In this document: positions 1-8,628 of the stretch, in pieces | How the letters are laid out: every line of letters starts with the position of its first letter | Numbering within the stretch: the first letter of the stretch is position 1 | DNA from: Lysobacter antibioticus HS124 | Lineage (GTDB): Bacteria > Pseudomonadota > Gammaproteobacteria > Xanthomonadales > Xanthomonadaceae | Direction of reading: 5' to 3' | Assembly (NCBI RefSeq): GCF_000336385.2 | Contig: NZ_HG424466.1 | Location: 1-64,000 of the forward strand | Length of the DNA: 64,000 bases | Made by a program: the position numbers and the translations under genes | Notes under the pieces: generated by a model | Database searches by the model: none | Seen by the model: the letters and a program-made list of their open reading frames with translations, nothing else | Told to the model about the DNA's origin: nothing

Positions 1-211
1 GTACTGGGTCGACTGGGACGATCCGGCGCGCCCGCCGCAACCGTCCTTGAACCGGGTGAGCCTGTCCGCGCGCAGCGACGGCCACACCGAGGTGACGTTG
101 GAGCTGGAATTCGCCAGCGCCGGCGAGCGCGAAGACGTGCAGACCCAGCAGGTGGTGCCGGGCTGGGGCGAGTGCTTCGAGCGCCTCGACGCCTATCTGG
201 CCGAGCGCTGA
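1..211 (+). CDS. C-terminal part of a probable SRPBCC (AHSA1-like) protein, truncated by window start
   Basis: An open frame runs in from the left edge and ends at TGA 209-211, leaving 69 visible codons. The segment alternates strands and ends in a helix with a [13 protein letters not shown] pattern. This matches the last strand and long C-terminal helix of the START/SRPBCC fold (activator of Hsp90 ATPase-1 type), where a Gly-Trp is followed by Leu-x2-Tyr-Leu near the end. Such proteins bind small hydrophobic ligands or act in stress functions. The ligand and the N-terminal half cannot be seen. The assignment rests only on this C-terminal pattern. Confidence 0.45.
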   Translation, partial: YWVDWDDPARPPQPSLNRVSLSARSDGHTEVTLELEFASAGEREDVQTQQVVPGWGECFERLDAYLAER

Positions 212-349
212 GCGCGACGCGTCCGCGCGCCGGCTCGTACACTGGCCGCGGCCGCATCGCAATGCAGCGCCCGGCGGCTCGGGTGCGCGGCGTATGCATG
301 CGGTCGCCCGACCGTCGTCCGGCCCGCGATCACGGAGGCTATCCCGCGC

Positions 350-1362
<1,013 letters not shown>

Positions 1363-1366
<4 letters not shown>

Positions 1367-2124
1367 ACTGGCACGCGATCCGGGCGATCTACTACTTCGA
1401 GATGCACCGCACCTTCCGCACCCTGATGCAGTCCATCGCCACCCCGGTGCTGTCGACCTCGCTGTACTTCATCGTGTTCGGTTCGGCGATCGGCTCGCGC
1501 ATGGTCGAGATCGACGGCATCGGCTACGGCGCTTTCATCGTGCCGGGCCTGGTGATGATGGCCTTGCTGACCGAAAGCATTTCCAACGCCTCCTTCGGCA
1601 TCTACCTGCCGAAGTGGTCGGGGACGATCTACGAGTTGCTGTCGGCGCCGGTGTCCTTCGTCGAAGCGGTGGCGGGCTACGTCGGCGCGGCGGCCACCAA
1701 GTCGGTGATCCTGGGCACGCTGATGCTGATCACGGCGCGGTTCTTCGTCGATTTCCAGATCGTGCATCCGCTGTGGATGACGGTTTTCCTGATCCTGACC
1801 GCGGTCACCTTCAGCCTGTTCGGCTTCATCATCGGGGTCTGGGCCGACGGCTTCGAGAAGCTGCAGATGATCCCGATGATGGTGGTGATGCCGCTGACCT
1901 TCCTGGGCGGCAGCTTCTACTCGATCGACATGCTGCCGCCGTTCTGGCGCTCGCTGTCGCTGTTCAATCCGGTGGTGTATCTGGTCAACGGTTTCCGTTG
2001 GAGCTTTTACGGCCAGTCGGATGTGGATATCCGGCTCAGCGTCGGCATGACGGCCGGGTTCCTGCTGCTGTGCCTGGCGACGGTGTGGTGGATCTTCCGC
2101 ACGGGGTACAAGCTCAAGCGCTGA
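1363..2124 (+). CDS. ABC-2 type transporter, permease subunit
   Basis: A 253-residue integral membrane protein with about six hydrophobic segments and the usual ABC2_membrane layout: a short cytoplasmic amphipathic N-terminus, a conserved F-I-V-P-G-L element near 60-70 and a late Pro-rich loop before the last helices ([16 protein letters not shown]). It starts at the ATG overlapping the stop of the ATPase gene and forms the membrane channel for that ATPase. Its length is normal for the family. Substrate unknown. Confidence 0.88.
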
Positions 2125-2343
2125 GGCGCGCCTCGCCCTTACCCCAGCCCCGCTCCCGTAAACGGAAGAGGGGCCTTGCCGTTGCTGAGAGGTCGGTCCT
2201 TCCCTGCGAGCGGGCCGGGGCGCAGGCGCGCACGGCGCCCAACCCTGCCGCACCCGCGCCGCGCGGAGTATGCTGCGCCGGTCCCGGCCCGGCCGCGCTG
2301 AGCGCAGTGCGGTCGTCGCGCCGGCCAGCGGGAGCCCGGGCGA

Positions 2344-3708
2344 ATGACCGATCACCAGCAACTTCACCGTGGCCTCAGCGAGCGCCACATCCGATTGATG
2401 GCGCTCGGCGCGGCGATCGGCGTCGGCCTGTTCCTGGGCTCGGCCAATGCGATCAAGCTCGCCGGCCCCGGCATCCTGCTGGCCTACCTGCTCGGCGGCG
2501 CGGCGATCTTCATCATCATGCGCGCCCTCGGCGAGATGGCCGTGCACCACCCGGTCGCCGGCTCGTTCAGCCGCTACGCCCGCGATTATCTCGGCCCGCT
2601 GTCGGGCTATCTGACCGGCTGGAACTACTGGTTCCTGTGGCTGGTGACCTGCGTGGCCGAAATCACCGCGGTCGGCGTGTACATGCAGGTCTGGTTCCCG
2701 GGCTCGCCGCAGTGGGCCTGGGCGCTGGCGGCGCTGGTGGCGATGGGTTCGGTCAATCTGATCGCGGTCAAGGCCTACGGCGAGTTCGAGTTCTGGTTCG
2801 CGATGATCAAGGTGGTGACCATCGTGGTGATGATCCTGGCCGGGCTGGCGATGATCCTGTTCGGCTTCGGCAACCACGGCGTCGCCACCGGCATCAGCAA
2901 CCTGTGGAGCCACGGCGGCTTCTTCCCCAACGGCGCGCAGGGCGTGCTGATGTCGCTGCAGATGGTGATGTTCGCCTACCTGGGCGTGGAGATGATCGGC
3001 CTGACCGCGGGCGAGGCGGCCAATCCGGCCAAGTCGATTCCGGATGCGATCAACTCGGTGTTCTGGCGGATCGTGATCTTCTACGTCGGCGCGCTGTTCG
3101 TGATCCTGTCGCTGTACCCCTGGAACGAGCTGGGCACCACCGGCAGCCCGTTCGTGATGACCTTCGAGCGCATGGGCATCCGCGAGGCGGCCGGCATCAT
3201 CAACTTCGTGGTCCTGACCGCGGCGTTGTCGTCCTGCAACAGCGGCATCTTCAGCACCGGGCGCATGCTCTACAACCTGGCCCAGCAGCGGCAGGCGCCG
3301 GCGCTGTTCGCGCGGACCTCCGGCGGGGTGCCGCGCGCGGCGATCCTGGTCTCGGTGGCGGTGCTGCTGATCGGCGTGGCGCTGAACTACCTGGCGCCGG
3401 CCAAGGTGTTCGTGTGGGTGACCTCGATCGCCACCTTCGGCGCGATCTGGACCTGGGGCGTGATCCTGGTGGCGCACATGAAGTTCCGCGCCCGCCTCAG
3501 CGAGGCCGAGCGCGCCGCGCTGGCGTTCAAGGCGCCGATGTACCCGCTCGGTTCGTGGGTCGCGCTGGCTTTCCTGGCGCTGGTGATCGGGCTGATGGCC
3601 TACTTCCCCGACACCCGGGTGGCGCTGATCGTCGGCCCGGCGTTCCTGATCCTGCTGACGGTGCTGTTCTACGCGATGGGCTACCACCGCCGCGAAGCCC
3701 TGGCCTGA
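2344..3708 (+). CDS. proY: amino acid permease, ProY-like (APC superfamily)
   Basis: 454 residues with about twelve membrane segments. The N-terminus has the AAT/APC signature: RGLSERHIRLMALG, then a glycine-rich first helix AAIGVGLFLGSANAIK. Further segments closely follow the E. coli proline-specific permease ProY as I remember it, including GEMAVHHPVAGSFSRYA, the TAGEAANPAKSIPDAINSV loop and the PWNELGTTGSPFV stretch. It would import an amino acid, probably proline or a relative, by proton symport across the inner membrane. No transport partner is needed. The gene stands alone, followed by a GC-rich hairpin. The substrate is inferred from similarity only. Confidence 0.72.
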   Translation: MTDHQQLHRGLSERHIRLMALGAAIGVGLFLGSANAIKLAGPGILLAYLLGGAAIFIIMRALGEMAVHHPVAGSFSRYARDYLGPLSGYLTGWNYWFLWLVTCVAEITAVGVYMQVWFPGSPQWAWALAALVAMGSVNLIAVKAYGEFEFWFAMIKVVTIVVMILAGLAMILFGFGNHGVATGISNLWSHGGFFPNGAQGVLMSLQMVMFAYLGVEMIGLTAGEAANPAKSIPDAINSVFWRIVIFYVGALFVILSLYPWNELGTTGSPFVMTFERMGIREAAGIINFVVLTAALSSCNSGIFSTGRMLYNLAQQRQAPALFARTSGGVPRAAILVSVAVLLIGVALNYLAPAKVFVWVTSIATFGAIWTWGVILVAHMKFRARLSEAERAALAFKAPMYPLGSWVALAFLALVIGLMAYFPDTRVALIVGPAFLILLTVLFYAMGYHRREALA

Positions 3709-3729
3709 GCCGCGCCCGGCGGATTCGCC

Positions 3730-3765
3730 GCGAACGCCGTCCCGCCCGCGCGGGGCGGCGTTCGC
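3730..3765 (+). terminator. hairpin after the permease gene, possible terminator
   Basis: A perfect 10-bp stem (GCGAACGCCG at 3730-3739 with CGGCGTTCGC at 3756-3765) sits 20 bases after the permease stop. There is no T run, so intrinsic termination is uncertain; it may only stabilise the transcript end. Confidence 0.35.
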
Positions 3766-3877
3766 GCTTATGACGCAGTCGGTTTTTCGTTGCCGGCCGG
3801 CACGGCACAATAGGCGTTCCGATCCGGGCCGCGCCGGGGAGCGCGCGGTCCTGACCTCATCGGACAATGCCCGGACC

Positions 3878-4360
3878 ATGCCCGAACCACGCACCGACCT
3901 GACCGCGCTGCTGGCGCGCGCCCACACCGCCATCGCGCAAGCGCGCGATGTCGAAGCCGTGCGCTTGCTGCAACAGGTGCTCGAGCGCGATCCGGACAAT
4001 CTGCACGCCGAGTACCTGCTGGCGATCCAGCACGCCCAGGTCGGCCTGTACGAGCGCGCCGAGCAGCGTCTGCGGGTGGTGCTGGGGCGGATGCCGGAGT
4101 TCGTCGTGGCCCGCTTCCAACTGGCGCAGCTGCTGCTGATGCGCGGCACCGGCGGCGAAGCGAGCCTGTGGTTGGCCCCGGTGCTGGACGCGCCGGCGCC
4201 GCTGGGCGATTACGCCCGCGCCCTGCATGTCGCCGCTGGCGGCGAAACCGCGCGCGCCTGCCGCCTGATCGAGGCCGCCCAGCGCCTGCCGCAACCGATT
4301 CCCGAACTGGCCGCCGACATGCGCCGCCTGCTGGCGCAATGGCGAACGGCCGCCGCCTGA
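3878..4360 (+). CDS. TPR-like protein
   Basis: 160 residues of helical character. Two or three tetratricopeptide-like helix pairs are visible: an A-rich helix followed by L-L-Q-Q-V-L-E-R-D-P-D-N (near residue 30), then A-x-Y-L-L-A and Y-E-R-A-E-Q-R-L-R-V-V-L-G-R-M-P-E. These carry the small-residue and Pro positions of TPRs. I chose ATG 3878 over an upstream in-frame start because the upstream residues are basic and non-conserved-looking. There is no signal peptide, so it is probably a cytoplasmic protein-interaction module. The exact role is unknown. Confidence 0.65.
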   Translation: MPEPRTDLTALLARAHTAIAQARDVEAVRLLQQVLERDPDNLHAEYLLAIQHAQVGLYERAEQRLRVVLGRMPEFVVARFQLAQLLLMRGTGGEASLWLAPVLDAPAPLGDYARALHVAAGGETARACRLIEAAQRLPQPIPELAADMRRLLAQWRTAAA

Positions 4361-4388
4361 GCGGGCCGGCGAACCCCGCTGCGGTCGC

Positions 4389-4865
4389 TTAAACCCGCAG
4401 ATTCACCGCGATCGTCGCCACCGCAGCGACCCCGATCAGCACGAAGTGCATGGTCTGCAGATTGTCCTGGCGGATGTAGTAGGCGAACCAGCTGCCGCCG
4501 AGCAGCATCAGCAAGCTGGTGGCCATCAACGCGGTCAGCGCGAGCGTCGCCAACGCGACGGGCTCGGCGCTGGCGCCGGCGTATCCGAACGCCGCGGCCC
4601 ACAGCAGCGCCGCGCTGACCGCTTCGGCGATCAACACCAGGGCGAACACCGCGCGGTGCCAGTGCGCCGCCTCGACCCGGCGTCGCTGCAGCGGGGTCTG
4701 GATCGCCGGGGCTTGGTCCAGCGGCGCCATGCGCATGATCTGGCCGATGGCGAACACGCCGTTGCGGAACGCGACGAGGTTGTTGAACGCGACCAGGCTC
4801 AACCAGGCGGCGAGGCCGGCGAGCAGGACGAACTTGAAGGCGATCAGGCTGAAAGCGGGGGACAT
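4389..4865 (-). CDS. DUF2165 family small membrane protein
   Basis: 158 residues with four hydrophobic segments (about 5-30, 65-90, 95-120 and 130-155). The first helix followed by an N-N-L motif, and the A-H-W-H-R-A segment before helix two, match the DUF2165 family of predicted small integral membrane proteins. An AGGAG site lies eight bases before the ATG. The function is not known for the family. Confidence 0.7.
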   Translation of the reverse strand: MSPAFSLIAFKFVLLAGLAAWLSLVAFNNLVAFRNGVFAIGQIMRMAPLDQAPAIQTPLQRRRVEAAHWHRAVFALVLIAEAVSAALLWAAAFGYAGASAEPVALATLALTALMATSLLMLLGGSWFAYYIRQDNLQTMHFVLIGVAAVATIAVNLRV

Positions 4866-4982
4866 GGCGGCTCCTGGAGTTCGGCGCGCCCGCGGTGGTG
4901 CGGGCGTTTGCTGATTCGACGATCCAGGACGGCGATTTTGGACATCGGCCGCCGAGAAAATCCGCGGCCGGAAATGCCGATT

Positions 4983-5042
4983 GCAGGCGTGCCGGCGGCA
5001 GGCGTGCCAGCGGCAGGCAGGCCAGTAGGAGGCATGCCAGCG
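4983..5042. repeat. four copies of a 15-bp tandem repeat
   Basis: Four consecutive 15-base units lie between the DUF2165 and DUF3297 genes: GCAGGCGTGCCGGCG at 4983-4997, GCAGGCGTGCCAGCG at 4998-5012, GCAGGCAGGCCAGTA at 5013-5027 and GGAGGCATGCCAGCG at 5028-5042. The unit is a multiple of three, so it can be read as a pentapeptide repeat, but no convincing gene covers it. Confidence 0.8.
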
Positions 5043-5087
5043 GGTGGGGCGCCGGCCCCGCCCGCGAAGGCGGCGCAGCGGCCGCGA

Positions 5088-5342
5088 TTACTCGGCGTCG
5101 GAAGCCGCGGTCAGGTAGTAGGCCTCGACCTGGCCCTTGTGTTTCATCGTCATCGGATTGCCGCGGCGATCGAGCGACTTGCCGACCGGCAGGCGCACCC
5201 AGCCTTCGCTGATGCAGTATTCCTCGACATTGGTCTTCTCCGCGCCGTTGAAGCGGATGCCGATGCCGCGTTCGAGCACGGCCGGGTCGTGGAACGGGCT
5301 GCGCGGGTCGTTGGAGAGGCGGTCGGGCGGGGTGTCGGTCAT
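5088..5342 (-). CDS. DUF3297 family protein
   Basis: 84 residues without a signal peptide or membrane segment. The pattern D-x-P-P-D-R-L-S-x-D-P-R-S-P, then G-I-G-I-R-F-N-G-x-E-K-T-N-V-E-E-Y-C-x-S-E-G-W-V-R and G-K-S-L-D-R-R-G-N-P, is that of the DUF3297 family of small proteobacterial proteins. The function is unknown; it probably acts in the cytoplasm. The gene appears monocistronic. Confidence 0.8.
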   Translation of the reverse strand: MTDTPPDRLSNDPRSPFHDPAVLERGIGIRFNGAEKTNVEEYCISEGWVRLPVGKSLDRRGNPMTMKHKGQVEAYYLTAASDAE

Positions 5343-5518
5343 GCGAAAGGCTCGGTTCGGTTGGGCTTGCGGATGCTGCGGGCTGAGGATCAGCCGGACG
5401 GCGTGCCGGCACGGCCGGCGGCGGTCAGGATACGCGCGTGGCCGTCACCGGCCCAGTCCCGCGGTCGGGGAGGGAGGGGTAAGCTTCGTTTGCCCTCTGC
5501 GTCCCTGGCGATGTCGCG

Positions 5519-6289
5519 ATGAATCCACTGTGGACTTACCTGCTGGGTGCCGGCCTGTTCGGCGCGGGCCTGTCCGCGGCTGGCCCGGCCGCCGTCGGCC
5601 CGACCGTTGCCGCGGCGGGGGCGGCGGCCGCGGAACAGGACGCCGTTCGGCCTGGCGCCGTGCCTGCGCAGCAGGGCGGCCGCTTCCGCGTCGCCGGTTT
5701 CGGCCGGGTCGCGTTCGAGCCGGATCTGTTCGGATTCGCCTTCGTCGTGGTCAGCGAAGCGGCCGAGCCGGGCGTGGCGCGGCTGCGGCACGAGCAGGCC
5801 GTGGCGCTGGCGCGCGATGCGATCGCGGCGCAGCGCGCCGAGCTGGACGAAACCGCGGCCGACGCGCCGGGCCTGCAGCGGCGCGACGACGCGCCGGCGA
5901 CGCGTTATCGCTACCAGACCCGGTTCGCACTGCGCTTGCGCAGCCGCGAGGCCTTGATGCGTTTGCAGCAGCGTTTGGCCGAGCTGGGCATCGACGGGCT
6001 CGATCAGGTCCAGCCGCTGTCGCAGCGCCTGCCCGAGTACGCCAACCAGGCGCGCCGGCTGGCGCTGCAAGACGCGCAGCGCAAGGCCGAGACGCTGGCG
6101 GCCGCTGCGGGCTGGCGCCTGCTCGGGCCGGTCGCGGTGCGGATCGAAGACGACCGCCCGTGGTGGACGCCGCAACCGCCGACCGCACGTCAGTACGGCG
6201 CCCGCGCCTACAACTACGCTGCCGACGCACCCGTGCGCGGCAGCGAAACGACCGCGCAAGTCGAGGTCGAGTACGCCTACGCGCGCTAG
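5519..6289 (+). CDS. SIMPL domain-containing protein (DUF541), exported
   Basis: 256 residues. A hydrophobic Ala/Gly-rich N-terminus (1-38) looks like a signal peptide or anchor, then comes a SIMPL/DUF541 domain (about 55-255). The domain shows F-R-V-x-G-F-G-R-V-A-F-E-P-D, the R-Y-x-Y-Q-T-R-F-A-L-R-L-R strand and the A-x-x-x-A-R-x-L-A-L-Q-D-A-Q-R-K-A-E-T-L-A helix typical of this family. SIMPL proteins are periplasmic or outer-membrane proteins of poorly known function, some linked to oxidative stress. The gene stands alone. Confidence 0.72.
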   Translation: MNPLWTYLLGAGLFGAGLSAAGPAAVGPTVAAAGAAAAEQDAVRPGAVPAQQGGRFRVAGFGRVAFEPDLFGFAFVVVSEAAEPGVARLRHEQAVALARDAIAAQRAELDETAADAPGLQRRDDAPATRYRYQTRFALRLRSREALMRLQQRLAELGIDGLDQVQPLSQRLPEYANQARRLALQDAQRKAETLAAAAGWRLLGPVAVRIEDDRPWWTPQPPTARQYGARAYNYAADAPVRGSETTAQVEVEYAYAR

Positions 6290-6495
6290 CCGGCGCCGGG
6301 CGATGCGGCCGCCGGCACCGGCGCGTGTTGCCGTTTCGGTGCTGCGAACCCCTTGCCGCGCAATCGTCTGCGCCGCCCGAGAGCGGCGCGTGTAAATCCG
6401 TGCGCCGCGCCGACGCTGCATGCGCGGCACACGGCATGGCGATCCGGCCGGCCTTGGTGCAGGATCGGACCTCGCGCCGTTACGCCGGAACTTCT

Positions 6496-7668
6496 ATGAA
6501 CCTGCGATCCGTCCTGCTTGCCTGGAGTCTGACGATGAGTGTTGCCGCCACGCCCGCCGCCGCCGCCGCCCACGATCGTGCGACCGAGCTGCTGATCGGT
6601 TGCTATACCGGCCCGCAGTGTCGCGGCATCGCGCGCCATCGCTTCGATTCGGTCCAGGGGCGGATCGATCCGCAGCCCTTGGAAGTGATCGAAACCGACA
6701 ATCCGTCCTGGCTTACGTTTTCCGCCGACGGCCGGCATTTGTTCGCGCTCAACGAGAACGGGCCGGCGTCGGCCGATCCGGTCGGTCGCGCCAGCAGTTA
6801 CCTCCTGGCCCGCGGCAACGCGCGGTCGCAGCGCCTGTCGCAGGCCAATACGCTCGGCGACGAGCCCGCTCATGCGAGCGCCAGCGCCGATGGCAAGTAC
6901 TTGTTCGTCGCCAATTACGCGGTCGCGGCCGCGCCCGGCGGCACGCTGGCGGTGCTGCCGGTCGACGGCGAAGGACGCTTGCAGCCGGCGGTGCAGGTGA
7001 TGACCCATCTGGCCAGCGGTGCCGACCCCGAGCGACAGGCCTCGACCCACGTGCACGCGGCGGTGCCGACCCCGGACGGCCGCTATCTGCTCGCTGCCGA
7101 TCTGGGGGCGGACAAGGTCTATGTCTATCGCTACGACCCGGCACGCAGCGCCGAGCGGCCGCTGCGCGCGGCGGAGACGCCGCATCTGGCGTTGCCGCCC
7201 GGCAGCGGGCCGCGCCATCTGTTGTTCGACGCTTCGGGGCGGCGCGCCTATCTGAGCCTGGAGATGAGCGGCGAGGTCGTCGTGCTGGAACGCGACGAGG
7301 ATCGCTTGCGCATCGTGCAGACGCTGGCCCTGGACCCGGGCCGGCGCGAGGGCAATGCCGCCGCCGCGCTGCATTTGTCGGCCGACGGTCGTTTTCTGTA
7401 TGCGAGCAATCGCGGCGAGGACAACCACATCGCCGTCTACGCGGTCGAGGCCGGCAGCGGCCGGCTCAGTCCGCTGCAACGCCGCAGCAGCGAAGGCCGC
7501 GGCCCGCGCGAATTCGCCCTGACGCCGGACGGGCGTCATCTGGTCGTGGCGAACCAGCACAGCGGTTCGCTGGTGGTGATCGCGCGCGACCCCGACAGCG
7601 GCCTGCTCGGCGCCACCTTGCAAACGCTGCCGGCGTTCGCGCCTTCGGACGTGAAGTTTGTGCCTTAG
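6496..7668 (+). CDS. secreted lactonase-family seven-bladed beta-propeller protein
   Basis: 390 residues with a cleavable-looking signal peptide (1-26, ending in AAAAAH). The mature part resembles the Lactonase (6-phosphogluconolactonase-like, PF10282) propeller: an N-terminal L-L-I-G-C-Y-T blade and repeated blade motifs S/T-x-D-G-R-x-L-F-x-x-N (SADGRHLF, SADGKYLF, TPDGRYLL, SADGRFLYASN, TPDGRHLVVAN). The length fits the family. Members hydrolyse sugar lactones. The signal peptide makes a role in central pentose metabolism unlikely and suggests an extracytoplasmic lactonase or binding protein. The start was chosen for the signal peptide. Confidence 0.78.
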   Translation: MNLRSVLLAWSLTMSVAATPAAAAAHDRATELLIGCYTGPQCRGIARHRFDSVQGRIDPQPLEVIETDNPSWLTFSADGRHLFALNENGPASADPVGRASSYLLARGNARSQRLSQANTLGDEPAHASASADGKYLFVANYAVAAAPGGTLAVLPVDGEGRLQPAVQVMTHLASGADPERQASTHVHAAVPTPDGRYLLAADLGADKVYVYRYDPARSAERPLRAAETPHLALPPGSGPRHLLFDASGRRAYLSLEMSGEVVVLERDEDRLRIVQTLALDPGRREGNAAAALHLSADGRFLYASNRGEDNHIAVYAVEAGSGRLSPLQRRSSEGRGPREFALTPDGRHLVVANQHSGSLVVIARDPDSGLLGATLQTLPAFAPSDVKFVP

Positions 7669-8121
7669 GGGGGGTTGGGGATTAGGGATTCGGGAGCGGG
7701 GAATGGGGCTGAGGGAGGTCGTTTTTGTGTTCCTCCCTTGGAAAAGAGGGGCTGGTAGGTGAGTTGCGTTGGAAGGCGTGTGTTTTTTGATGCGAAGCGC
7801 TTGCAACGACATCACGCTTTCAACATGCGATCCCAAATCCCAAATCCCAAATCCCAAATCCCAAATCCCAAATCCCACCCCAGTGCCAAAGTCTCGTTTC
7901 GACGCATCGACGGCGACGCAATGTGGCTCCGTTCGCGAAACGGGGCGTCCGGGGCTTGGTCGCTGCGCGTGCATCGCCGACACTGCCGGCCCCCAAGTCG
8001 CGAGCTCGGCATGCAGCGCCGCCCGCCGCCGGGGAGCGACCGGCGCTCGTCGTCTTCCGCCCGGCCTTCCATCGTTGCCACCGTCGCGCCGGTCCGTCCG
8101 GGCCGTCGCGACGTGCCGCTG
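7669..8121. other. non-coding interval with short G/A-rich and TCCCAAA repeats
   Basis: No supported gene lies in this 453-base interval. It holds a degenerate run of GGGATT/GGGAAT units at about 7677-7710 and a clean 7-bp array at 7831-7877. Part of 7880-8121 could encode an N-terminal extension of the next gene, but the residues look random. Confidence 0.5.
7831..7877. repeat. TCCCAAA heptanucleotide array, 6.7 copies
   Basis: Six perfect tandem copies of TCCCAAA followed by TCCCA. A related unit, CCAATCTC, is repeated at 16231-16262, and the complementary GGGATT/GGGAAT form occurs degenerately at 7677-7710. All three lie between genes. Confidence 0.9.
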
Positions 8122-8502
8122 ATGAGCGGCGTTGAGTCGCCGTCCGTCGGTTCCGCGCCGGTCGGCGCCGCTGCGCGCGTGGTCGCGGCGCTGCTGGCGT
8201 TGGTCTGCGCCAGCACCGCGCTGTGGGGCACGGCCAATCTGCTCGTCACCGCCGTGACCGGTGTGGTGCGCCAGCGCCGCGCTGCGTTCGCGTTCGCCGA
8301 ACAGCCGCTGCGCTTCGTCCTGGAAGTCGGCGCGCAGGCGCTGGTGTCGTTGCTGTGCGCGGGGATCGCCTGCGCCGCGGTGCGCATCGCGCTCGGTCGC
8401 GATGGGCGCCGGGTTTCGCCCGCGGCGGCGCGACGGCGGTGGCGGCGTCCCCGCTTTGCGATCCTGGGCCGGCGCGCCCGCAAGGCCCGCCGCGCGCGCT
8501 AG
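8122..8502 (+). CDS. hypothetical small membrane protein
   Basis: 126 residues. Two long hydrophobic segments (about 17-45 and 65-90) are separated by a short basic loop, with a very Arg-rich C-terminus. This suggests a two-helix inner-membrane protein with a cytoplasmic tail. No family recognised. The ATG at 8122 is the first giving a plausible hydrophobic start. Composition matches the surroundings. It faces the next gene across a perfect 11-bp inverted repeat. Confidence 0.5.
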   Translation: MSGVESPSVGSAPVGAAARVVAALLALVCASTALWGTANLLVTAVTGVVRQRRAAFAFAEQPLRFVLEVGAQALVSLLCAGIACAAVRIALGRDGRRVSPAAARRRWRRPRFAILGRRARKARRAR

Positions 8503-8572
8503 CGATGCGCACGTTGCGTCCGCGCGCCGCGTGCGGGGCGGGCGCCGATGTCGATCGTCAGCGCGGATACGA

Positions 8573-8597
8573 CCAGGCCCGGCATGGCCGGGCCTGG
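8573..8597. terminator. hairpin between convergent genes
   Basis: A perfect 11-bp inverted repeat (CCAGGCCCGGC at 8573-8583, GCCGGGCCTGG at 8587-8597) with a 3-base loop lies between two convergent genes. There is no T tract; it may protect 3' ends on either strand. Confidence 0.4.
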
Positions 8598-8628
8598 CTG
8601 CGCCGCGCATGCCGCTGGCCGACGTCCG

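Noticed and set aside
4844-5035. A short minus-strand protein with Gly-Thr-Pro-Ala-Ala repeats
   Set aside because: The repeats simply translate the 15-bp DNA array, and the frame overlaps the ribosome site and start of the DUF2165 gene.
7831-7877. CRISPR array
   Set aside because: Units are 7 bases with no spacers; no cas genes nearby.
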